Origin: Streptomyces sp. NRRL S-646
Lineage (GTDB): Bacteria; Actinomycetota; Actinomycetes; Streptomycetales; Streptomycetaceae
Assembly: GCF_000720765.1 (NCBI RefSeq)
Contig: NZ_JODC01000009.1
Location: 310,001 to 374,000 of the forward strand
Reading direction: 5' to 3'
Length of the DNA: 64,000 nucleotides
The position numbers and the translations under genes were made by a program. Shown piece after piece: positions 55,670 to 64,000 of this stretch. Each line of letters opens with the position of its first letter. Within the stretch, counting starts at the first letter, position 1. The notes under the pieces are model-generated. The model worked only from the letters and a program-made list of their open reading frames with translations. It did not search any database and was not told where the DNA came from.

Positions 55670-57310
55670 TCAGGACGGGTTGCCCGTCGAGACGTCGAGC
55701 GTGATCTCGACCTTGCCCGGGTCGACGTCCGAGCCGGCCTCGGGGGTCTGGTCGATCACCGCGCCCTCGCCGTACGTGTTCTCGTTGTAGTCGTTGACCA
55801 CCAGCGACCAGCCCGCGGCCTTCGCGCACTCCTTGACCGACTCGATGTACTTGAACCGGAAGTCGGGCACCCGGATCTTGTTCTCGTCGGTGTACGACTC
55901 CTGCGGTTCCGTGCACTCCGTCGAGTCGATCACCTTGGTGGTGTCCGGCCCGCGCCAGTCCGCCGCGTGGGTCGTCGTCGCGGTCGGACTGCTGCCGCCG
56001 CTTCCCTCGTCGCCTCCGCCTCCTCCGCCACCGCCGCTCCCGTTGAGCGCCAGGGCCGCGATCAGGCCGCCGACGGCGATGATCGAGACGACGATCGTGC
56101 CGATGACCACCGACTTGTTGTTCTTGCCGCCGCCCGGAGGCGCGGAGGGCCGCTGCTGGGGCGTGAGGTTGTACGGCGGCGGGGTCTGCGGCTGCGCATA
56201 CGGCGAGGGCGTCCGGTAGCCGCCCTGCTGCGGGTAGCCGTACGCAGGAGAAGGAGGCGGCGTCGGCGCGCTGTACGGGTTCGGGGTCGGCGGCTGGGAC
56301 GGCTGGTACGGCGTCTGTACGGGGCCCGGGGGTGCCTGGGGCGCCTGGCTGACCGGCGGGAACACCGCGGAGCCGACGCCGGAGCCGCTCTGGGGGCGGG
56401 TGCCCGGCACGATGCTCGGCGGGGCGGCCTGGAAGGACGCGGACACGCGCAGGCACTCGGCACGCATTGCCTCAGAGCTCGGGAAACGCTCGTTCGGGTT
56501 CTTCTTCAGCGCGCGGGCAACCAGCGCGTCCACCGCGGGAGGCAGTGCCCGGTTGATCGACGAAGGAGCCACCGGCTCCTCCTGCACATGCGCGTACGCG
56601 ATCGCCAGCGGCGAGTCCGCCTCGAACGGCAGCCGCCCGGTGACCAGTTGGAACAGCATGATGCCGACCGAGTACAGATCGGACCGGGCGTCCACGCCCC
56701 GCCCCAGCGCCTGCTCCGGCGACAGGTACTGCGGGGTGCCGACGACCATGCCGGTCTGTGTCATCGACGTCACACCGGACTGCATGGCGCGCGCGATGCC
56801 GAAGTCCATCACCTTGACGACGCCGCGCTTGGTGACCATCACGTTGCCCGGCTTGATGTCCCGGTGGACCAGGCCCATCTCGTGGCTGATCTCCAGCGCC
56901 GCGAGAACGTCCGCGGTGATCTTCAGCGCCTTGTCGGCGGGCATCGCGCCGAGCTGCCGCACATCTTCGTCGAGCACCGAGCCCAGCGGGCGGCCCTCGA
57001 CGTACTCCATGACGATGTACGGCGTGGTCATTCCGTCAAGGCTGTCCTCGCCGGTGTCGAAGACCGAGACGATATTGGTGTGCGTGAGCTTCGCCACGGC
57101 CTGGGCCTCGCGGCGGAAGCGCTCGCGGAAGGCCTGCTCGCGGCCGAGTTCGGTGTGCAGCGTCTTGATCGCGACCTGGCGGTCGAGCACGGAGTCGTAG
57201 GCCAGGTGCACGGAGGCCATGCCGCCCTCGCCGAGCAGGTCGCGCAGTTGATAGCGGCCGCCGGCGAGCGCCCGCCCCGCATACCGGCCCTGTGCGCCGT
57301 CCTGGCTCAT
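55670..57310 (-). CDS. Ser/Thr protein kinase with a single PASTA domain
   Basis: This 546-residue Hanks-type kinase has its catalytic domain over residues 18-275: GEGGMASVHL, Lys49, HRDIKPGN with Asp151, DFG with Asp169, GTPQYLSPEQ. A Pro/Gln/Tyr-rich linker follows. There is one membrane helix near residues 412-432 (VVIGTIVVSIIAVGGLIAAL) and a single extracellular PASTA-like repeat near the end (VIDQTPEAGSDVDPGKVEIT). The lone PASTA distinguishes it from the four-repeat PknB. It is divergent from another kinase gene 334 bp away. Its ligand is unknown. Confidence 0.93.
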   Translation of the reverse strand: MSQDGAQGRYAGRALAGGRYQLRDLLGEGGMASVHLAYDSVLDRQVAIKTLHTELGREQAFRERFRREAQAVAKLTHTNIVSVFDTGEDSLDGMTTPYIVMEYVEGRPLGSVLDEDVRQLGAMPADKALKITADVLAALEISHEMGLVHRDIKPGNVMVTKRGVVKVMDFGIARAMQSGVTSMTQTGMVVGTPQYLSPEQALGRGVDARSDLYSVGIMLFQLVTGRLPFEADSPLAIAYAHVQEEPVAPSSINRALPPAVDALVARALKKNPNERFPSSEAMRAECLRVSASFQAAPPSIVPGTRPQSGSGVGSAVFPPVSQAPQAPPGPVQTPYQPSQPPTPNPYSAPTPPPSPAYGYPQQGGYRTPSPYAQPQTPPPYNLTPQQRPSAPPGGGKNNKSVVIGTIVVSIIAVGGLIAALALNGSGGGGGGGGDEGSGGSSPTATTTHAADWRGPDTTKVIDSTECTEPQESYTDENKIRVPDFRFKYIESVKECAKAAGWSLVVNDYNENTYGEGAVIDQTPEAGSDVDPGKVEITLDVSTGNPS

Positions 57311-57644
57311 GTTCCGCTTCCCCCGTGGGCCTTGAGGCGCCGTTGACTGCCGATGATCCAAAGTGCTATTCCCGGCCAAGTCTGCCCCAGGGCACTGACA
57401 CGTCAAGCTCGGTGCCCGATCCGTGACCGTACGCGATAGAAGCGTCGCGGGAGCGTTACAGAGGCTGTACGGGCGGTACACAGAACTTGCACGCACTGAC
57501 GGAGTGACGGTTTGATGGCCGGTCCGTCCTGTGCCGGTTCCGGCCCCCTTCTCGGACCGGCGGCTTGCGTTGAGGCTGTAGCGTGGCCGACGGAGACCGT
57601 AACAACACCGCGCGCACCGCGGGCAGAAACGACGGCGAGGACTG
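57311..57644. other. Divergent promoter region between two Ser/Thr kinase genes
   Basis: No gene is visible in 334 bp; it should hold both promoters. I found no long repeat or strong operator. Confidence 0.6.
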
Positions 57645-59246
<1,602 letters not shown>

Positions 59247-59577
59247 TCCGTCGCCGGGCCTCGCCCGAGGTGAACTCTTCCCGTGACGTGGGTCACCGGG
59301 ATAACGTGCCGTTGTTCCGGCCCCCTGCAAGGCTGTGACCAGGAGATGTTCCCGACTTTCGCGATTTACTTGGAAATCCAAGCAAAATCGCAGGTCAGGA
59401 GGGGTTTCACAGAAATGTGGAGCACTGGGTAACGTGCTTTTTGCAGGGCGCTCGCCGGGGCACCTGTCACGCCTGTCCCCGACCGGGCCGCACCCACCCT
59501 GTGCGTCCGTAGGGCTTCGGGCGAGCCGCACTGGCATCCCGGCGAACCCGGGATGCCGGACCGACGGAGGAGCACAC
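59247..59577. other. Regulatory region upstream of the second dehydrogenase operon
   Basis: No gene is seen. It holds the AT-rich palindrome at 59361-59391 and a hairpin GGCATCCC (59533-59540) / GGGATGCC (59550-59557) just before the GGAGG ribosome site. Confidence 0.65.
59361..59391. promoter_or_regulatory. AT-rich imperfect palindrome (candidate Lrp-type operator)
   Basis: Arms GCGATTT-A-CTTGG and CCAAG-C-AAAATCGC flank AAAT. A core TTGGAAATCCAA is striking in this GC-rich context and looks like an AsnC/Lrp-type site. It lies about 190 bp upstream of the E1 alpha start. The regulator could be the BkdR-like protein at 44994, or another. Confidence 0.6.
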
Positions 59578-60756
59578 GTGACCGTGGAGAGCACTGCCCC
59601 GCGCAAGCCGCGACGCAGCGCCGGTACCAAGAGCACGGCCGGCAAGACGACCACCGCAAGGAAATCGCCGAGCACGGACCCCGAGCTCGTACAGCTGCTG
59701 ACGCCCGAGGGCGAGCGCGTCAAGAACGCCGAGTACGACGAGTACGTCGCCGGCATCACCCCCGATGAGCTCCGCGGTCTGTACCGCGACATGGTGCTCA
59801 CCCGCCGCTTCGACGCCGAGGCCACCTCCCTGCAGCGCCAGGGCGAGCTGGGCCTGTGGGCCTCGCTGCTCGGCCAGGAGGCCGCCCAGATCGGCTCGGG
59901 CCGGGCCACCCGCGAGGACGACTACGTCTTCCCGACCTACCGCGAGCACGGCGTCGCCTGGTGCCGCGGGGTCGACCCGACCAACCTGCTGGGCATGTTC
60001 CGCGGCGTGAACAACGGCGGCTGGGACCCCAACGGCAACAACTTCCACCTGTACACGATCGTCATCGGCTCCCAGACGCTGCACGCCACGGGCTATGCGA
60101 TGGGTATCGCCAAGGACGGCGCGGACAGCGCGGTCATCGCCTACTTCGGTGACGGCGCCTCCAGCCAGGGCGACGTGGCCGAGTCCTTCACCTTCTCCGC
60201 GGTCTACAACGCCCCGGTCGTGTTCTTCTGCCAGAACAACCAGTGGGCGATCTCCGAGCCGACCGAGAAGCAGACCCGCGTCCCGCTCTACCAGCGTGCG
60301 CAGGGCTACGGCTTCCCCGGCGTCCGGGTCGACGGCAACGACGTACTGGCCTGCCTCGCGGTCACGAAGTGGGCCCTGGAGCGCGCCCGCCGCGGTGAGG
60401 GCCCCACCCTCGTCGAGGCGTACACGTACCGCATGGGCGCCCACACCACCTCCGACGACCCGACGAAGTACCGGGCCGACGAGGAGCGCGAGGCCTGGGA
60501 GGCGAAGGACCCGATTCTGCGCCTTCGCCGGTACCTGGAGGCTTCAAACCACACGGACGACGGATTCTTCGCGGAACTCGAGGCCGAGAGCGAAGCGTTG
60601 GGCAAACGAGTGCGTGAGGCGGTCCGCGCCATGCCGGACCCGGACCACTTCGCCATCTTCGAGAACGTGTACGCGGACGGGCATGCGCTCGTCGACGAGG
60701 AGCGAGCCCAGTTCGCCGCCTACCAGGCGTCGTTCGCGGATGAGGGGGGCAACTGA
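59578..60756 (+). CDS. bkdA: 2-oxo acid dehydrogenase E1 alpha subunit (cluster 2)
   Basis: This 392-residue subunit has the thiamine diphosphate motif GDGASSQGDVAESFTFSAVYN, the QNNQWAISEPTEKQT block and DYVFPTYREHGVAW. The first 35 residues are Lys/Thr/Ala-rich, a tail absent from the paralogue at 45669. It belongs to the branched-chain or pyruvate E1 family; order and recalled synteny favour the branched-chain class, but pyruvate is not excluded. The GTG start has GGAGG seven bases upstream. Confidence 0.9.
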   Translation: MTVESTAPRKPRRSAGTKSTAGKTTTARKSPSTDPELVQLLTPEGERVKNAEYDEYVAGITPDELRGLYRDMVLTRRFDAEATSLQRQGELGLWASLLGQEAAQIGSGRATREDDYVFPTYREHGVAWCRGVDPTNLLGMFRGVNNGGWDPNGNNFHLYTIVIGSQTLHATGYAMGIAKDGADSAVIAYFGDGASSQGDVAESFTFSAVYNAPVVFFCQNNQWAISEPTEKQTRVPLYQRAQGYGFPGVRVDGNDVLACLAVTKWALERARRGEGPTLVEAYTYRMGAHTTSDDPTKYRADEEREAWEAKDPILRLRRYLEASNHTDDGFFAELEAESEALGKRVREAVRAMPDPDHFAIFENVYADGHALVDEERAQFAAYQASFADEGGN

Positions 60757-60757
60757 C

Positions 60758-61765
60758 ATGGCTGAGGCTGTGACATCCCAGGCTGTGACATCCAAAAACA
60801 TGGCTCTCGCCAAGGCGATCAACGAGTCGCTGCGCCGCGCCCTGGAATCCGACCCCAAGGTCCTGATCATGGGCGAGGACGTCGGCAAGCTCGGCGGTGT
60901 CTTCCGTGTGACGGACGGCCTGCAGAAGGACTTCGGCGAGAGCCGGGTCATCGACACCCCGCTCGCCGAGTCCGGCATCGTGGGCACCGCCATCGGGCTC
61001 GCGCTCCGCGGCTACCGCCCGGTCGTGGAGATCCAGTTCGACGGCTTCGTCTTCCCCGCGTACGACCAGATCGTCACGCAGCTCGCGAAGATGCACGCGC
61101 GCTCACTGGGCAAGGTCAAGCTCCCGGTCGTCGTCCGCATCCCCTACGGCGGCGGCATCGGCGCGGTGGAGCACCACTCCGAGTCCCCCGAGGCGCTCTT
61201 CGCGCATGTGGCGGGCCTGAAGGTGGTCAGCCCCGCCAACGCGTCGGACGCCTACTGGATGATGCAGCAGGCCATCCAGAGCGACGACCCGGTGATCTTC
61301 TTCGAGCCCAAGCGGCGCTACTGGGACAAGGCCGAGGTCAACACGGAGGCCATCCCGGGCCCGCTGCACAAGGCCCAGGTCGTCCGCGAGGGCACCGACC
61401 TGACCCTCGTCGCCTACGGCCCGATGGTGAAGCTCTGCCAGGAGGCCGCCGCCGCGGCCGCCGAGGAGGGCAAGTCCCTGGAGGTCCTGGACCTGCGCTC
61501 GATGTCCCCGATGGACTTCGACTCGATCCAGGCGTCCGTGGAGAAGACGCGCCGCCTGGTCGTCGTCCACGAGGCGCCGGTGTTCCTCGGCTCGGGCGCG
61601 GAGATCGCCGCCCGCATCACGGAGCGCTGCTTCTACCACCTGGAGGCACCGGTCCTCAGGGTCGGCGGCTACCACGCCCCGTACCCGCCGGCCCGCCTGG
61701 AGGAGGAGTACCTGCCGGGCCTGGACCGGGTGCTCGACGCCGTCGACCGCGCCCTGGCGTACTGA
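60758..61765 (+). CDS. bkdB: 2-oxo acid dehydrogenase E1 beta subunit (cluster 2)
   Basis: This 335-residue subunit completes E1. It carries VLIMGEDVGKLGGVFRVTDGL, IQFDGFVFPAYDQIVTQLAKM, VEHHSESPEALF and EPKRRYW. Near the N-terminus a 15-bp sequence is repeated (VTSQAVTSK), seen as GCTGTGACATCC twice. It begins 1 bp after the alpha subunit stop with GAGGGGGG upstream, consistent with one transcript. Similarity to the 46802 gene is high by eye. Confidence 0.92.
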   Translation: MAEAVTSQAVTSKNMALAKAINESLRRALESDPKVLIMGEDVGKLGGVFRVTDGLQKDFGESRVIDTPLAESGIVGTAIGLALRGYRPVVEIQFDGFVFPAYDQIVTQLAKMHARSLGKVKLPVVVRIPYGGGIGAVEHHSESPEALFAHVAGLKVVSPANASDAYWMMQQAIQSDDPVIFFEPKRRYWDKAEVNTEAIPGPLHKAQVVREGTDLTLVAYGPMVKLCQEAAAAAAEEGKSLEVLDLRSMSPMDFDSIQASVEKTRRLVVVHEAPVFLGSGAEIAARITERCFYHLEAPVLRVGGYHAPYPPARLEEEYLPGLDRVLDAVDRALAY

Positions 61766-61775
61766 GGAGAGGGTC

Positions 61776-63185
61776 GTGACGACGATGACGGAAGCGTCCG
61801 TACGCGAGTTCAAGATGCCGGACGTCGGCGAGGGCCTGACCGAGGCCGAGATCCTCAAGTGGTACGTCCAGCCCGGCGACCAGGTCACCGACGGCCAGGT
61901 GGTGTGCGAGGTCGAGACCGCGAAGGCGGCGGTGGAGCTGCCCATCCCGTACGACGGGGTGGTCCGCGACCTGCACTTCCCCGAGGGCACCACAGTGGAC
62001 GTGGGCACGCCGATCATCGCGGTGGACGTGTCGGGCGGGGCCGCGGCTCCCGCCCCGGCCCAGACCGCTGCTCCTGCTGCACCCGTCGAGGAGAAGAAGC
62101 CGGAGGGGTCCGGCCGCCAGCCGGTGCTGGTGGGCTACGGCGTCGCCGCGTCCTCCACCAAGCGCCGCCCGCGCAAGGGCCCCGAGGTCGTGATCTCCGA
62201 GGCCTCGACGGCGGTCCAGAAGGAGCTCAACGGGCACGGGCCGGTAGCCGCGGCCGGTGCGGCGGCCACGGCCGAGAAGCCGCGTCCCCTCGCCAAGCCG
62301 CCGGTGCGCAAGCTGGCCAAGGACCTGGGTGTCGATCTCGCGACCGTGGTCCCCTCCGGACCGGACGGCATCATCACCCGCGAGGACGTCCACGCGGCGG
62401 TGGCACCCCCGGCGGCAGCCCCCGCGGCCGCGGCCGCCCCGGCCGTCTCCGCGCCCGCGGCGCCGGTTCCGGCGTACGAAACGGCCCGTGAGACCCGTGT
62501 CCCGGTCAAGGGCGTGCGCAAGGCGACGGCGGCGGCGATGGTGGGCTCGGCGTTCACGGCGCCGCACGTCACGGAGTTCGTGACGATCGACGTGACCCGC
62601 ACGATGAAGCTGGTCGAGGAGCTCAAGCAGGACAATGACCTGCAGGGGCTGCGCGTCAACCCGCTGCTCCTGATCGCCAAGGCCCTCCTGGTCGCCATCA
62701 AGCGCAACCCGGAGATCAACGCGTCCTGGGACGAGGCGAACCAGGAGATCGTGCTCAAGCACTACGTCAACCTGGGCATCGCCGCGGCCACCCCGCGCGG
62801 CCTGATCGTCCCGAACATCAAGGACGCCCACGACAAGACGCTCCCGCAGCTGGCCGAGGCCCTCGGCGAGCTGGTGTCGACGGCGAGGGAGGGCAAGACC
62901 TCCCCGGCGGCCATGCAGGGCGGCACGGTGACCATCACCAACGTCGGCGTCTTCGGCGTCGACACGGGAACGCCCATCCTCAACCCCGGCGAATCCGCGA
63001 TCCTCGCGATCGGCGCGATCAAGCTCCAGCCATGGGTCCACAAGGGCAAGGTGAAGCCGCGCCAGGTCACGACGCTGGCACTGAGCTTCGATCACCGCCT
63101 GGTGGACGGGGAGTTGGGCTCGAAGGTGCTGGCGGACGTGGCGGCGATTCTGGAGCAGCCGAAGAAGCTGATCACCTGGGCCTGA
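61776..63185 (+). CDS. bkdC: 2-oxo acid dehydrogenase E2 acyltransferase (cluster 2)
   Basis: This 469-residue E2 has a lipoyl domain with Lys50 in CEVETAKAAV, a Pro/Ala-rich linker, a peripheral subunit-binding domain (VRKLAKDLGVDLATV, about residues 180-210), and a catalytic domain with FDHRLVDGE (His440, Asp444). GTG 61776 has GGAGAGGG upstream; ATG 61785 is also in frame. It lies 10 bp after the beta subunit. E3 is absent, as in cluster 1. Confidence 0.92.
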   Translation: MTTMTEASVREFKMPDVGEGLTEAEILKWYVQPGDQVTDGQVVCEVETAKAAVELPIPYDGVVRDLHFPEGTTVDVGTPIIAVDVSGGAAAPAPAQTAAPAAPVEEKKPEGSGRQPVLVGYGVAASSTKRRPRKGPEVVISEASTAVQKELNGHGPVAAAGAAATAEKPRPLAKPPVRKLAKDLGVDLATVVPSGPDGIITREDVHAAVAPPAAAPAAAAAPAVSAPAAPVPAYETARETRVPVKGVRKATAAAMVGSAFTAPHVTEFVTIDVTRTMKLVEELKQDNDLQGLRVNPLLLIAKALLVAIKRNPEINASWDEANQEIVLKHYVNLGIAAATPRGLIVPNIKDAHDKTLPQLAEALGELVSTAREGKTSPAAMQGGTVTITNVGVFGVDTGTPILNPGESAILAIGAIKLQPWVHKGKVKPRQVTTLALSFDHRLVDGELGSKVLADVAAILEQPKKLITWA

Positions 63186-63366
63186 GCGCCCTGCCGGCTG
63201 TGCCGATCTGCGCCGAGGGGCGGCGATGTGCCGTCCCTCGCGCGTCATCGTCGTGGCTGCTCGCGCCCACACGTCGGAGCCGCACATCGGCACGGCGCCG
63301 TGCCCCTTCGGGGCGCTGCCGGACCGCGACGGACTTCGCCTGCCCTGCTCGGCAGGCACAGCCGTC

Positions 63367-63401
63367 AGGAGCCGCGCACCCGCCCCGGGTGCGCGGCTCC
63401 T
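63367..63401. terminator. Bidirectional terminator between the E2 and methyltransferase genes
   Basis: A perfect 16-bp stem (AGGAGCCGCGCACCCG and complement) with a CCC loop lies between the convergent genes. The 180 bp before it hold no gene. Confidence 0.9.
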
Positions 63402-63405
63402 TCGG

Positions 63406-63999
63406 TCACAGCGGTCGACGGCACAACAGCGTGACGATCCTTGCTTTCCTGCCCTCCTCGGGCTCCTGCACCGCCCGCGCGGTGACGACCAGCCCGGCCC
63501 GCTCCAGAAGTTCCACGAGCAGTTCCGGCGGGAGCCGATGGGACTCGTACGAGACAGGATGGCCGCCGTAGGCCGGCGCCGGCCGGACACGCTCGCCGGC
63601 TCCCACATAACCGGCCAGCATGAGCAGGCCGCCGGGCCTGAGGGTCCGGTGGAACTCGCCGTAGACGAGCGGGAGCAGTTCCGGCGGGGTGTGGTGGGTG
63701 GAGTAGTAGGCGAGGATGCCGGCGAGAGAGGCGTCCTCGATGTCCAGTGCCGTCATCGAGCCCACCGTGAAGGCCAGGCCGGGATGGGTCCGGCGGGCGA
63801 GTTCGATCATCCGCGGGGACAGGTCGACGCCGAAGGCGGACAGCCCCAGTCCTGCGAGGTGCGCCGTCACGAGACCCGGGCCGCAGCCCAGGTCCGCGAC
63901 GGGGCCGCCCCCGCTCTCCCGCACGGATTCCGCGAACGCGGTCAGCAACGCGCGTGACAGCGGATCCAGTTCGGCGGGTCGCTTGACCTGCTTCAGGTA
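63406..63999 (-). CDS. SAM-dependent methyltransferase, partial (5' end outside window)
   Basis: The frame is open to the window end, so the start is missing. The visible 197 residues have a class I methyltransferase fold: motif I VADLGCGPGLV, GVDLSPRMIELAR (motif II region), TLRPGGLLMLAGYVG and a C-terminal YESHRLPPELLVELLERAGL. The substrate is unknown; small-molecule or ubiquinone-type methyltransferases are similar. It is convergent with the second E2 gene across a strong hairpin. Confidence 0.85.
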   Translation of the reverse strand, partial: YLKQVKRPAELDPLSRALLTAFAESVRESGGGPVADLGCGPGLVTAHLAGLGLSAFGVDLSPRMIELARRTHPGLAFTVGSMTALDIEDASLAGILAYYSTHHTPPELLPLVYGEFHRTLRPGGLLMLAGYVGAGERVRPAPAYGGHPVSYESHRLPPELLVELLERAGLVVTARAVQEPEEGRKARIVTLLCRRPL

Positions 64000-64000
64000 G

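Overview
This 64 kb window is high-GC actinobacterial chromosome and almost certainly comes from a Streptomyces close to its replication origin. The evidence is the gyrB-gyrA start, the strongly GC-biased third codon positions, frequent GTG starts with GGAGG-type ribosome sites, class E sortases, CrgA, the PASTA kinase/PBP/FtsW/PP2C/FHA block, a rare TTA codon, and three chromosomal ParB sites (parS). From memory, the gene order matches the S. coelicolor SCO3874-to-SCO3815 direction; no database was consulted.

Region by region. 1-5.3 kb: end of gyrB, gyrA, a DUF3566 membrane protein and tRNA-Ile. 5.3-13 kb: a less conserved stretch with a YdcF-like gene, small secreted or membrane proteins, a large membrane-anchored exported protein, a Ser/Thr kinase next to a helix-turn-helix protein, tRNA-Ala, a decayed epimerase, a parS site and a DUF5324 gene. 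13.2-19.9 kb: cyclophilin, rhomboid protease, a DnaA-box cluster, crgA, a DUF881 protein and three class E sortases interleaved with a small membrane protein and a glutamine amidotransferase (pabA/trpG type). 19.9-21 kb: a solitary Mrr-like nuclease fused to a DNA-binding or antirepressor-like half. 21.2-29.3 kb (minus strand): the growth and division operon fhaA-fhaB-PP2C-ftsW/rodA-pbp-pknB. 29.3-33 kb: tRNA-Leu, a DUF2252 protein, a J-domain protein and a rhodanese. 33-45 kb: an acyl-CoA dehydrogenase under a KstR-like box, the paaABCDE phenylacetyl-CoA epoxidase operon, a DUF5819/HTTM pair, a SpoU methyltransferase, paaN, and a paaH-tetR pair. 45-49 kb: bkdR divergent from a first branched-chain 2-oxo acid dehydrogenase operon. 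49-55.6 kb: a mobA-DUF6457 fusion, moeA, a TTA-containing potassium channel, a quinone oxidoreductase, a frameshifted padR and a Bpa proteasome activator. 55.7-59.2 kb: two divergent Ser/Thr kinases. 59.6-63.2 kb: a second 2-oxo acid dehydrogenase operon. 63.4-64 kb: a partial methyltransferase.

How the genes work together. The kinase, phosphatase, FHA, PBP and FtsW/RodA block couples phospho-signalling to peptidoglycan synthesis, with CrgA nearby. The sortases anchor surface proteins, expected to include the chaplins of aerial hyphae. The paa genes take phenylacetyl-CoA to central metabolites. The two bkd operons make branched acyl-CoA starters. A palindrome of the form ACCGA-N4-TCGGT occurs upstream of paaA, between paaN and paaH, and upstream of the first bkd operon, so the TetR regulator encoded after paaH may connect these units.

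The least explained items are the Mrr/antirepressor-like fusion, the DUF5819-HTTM pair, the KstR-like box, the candidate operators at both bkd operons, the DnaA-box cluster beside crgA, and tandem repeats across stop codons. No CRISPR array, insertion sequence or prophage was recognised.
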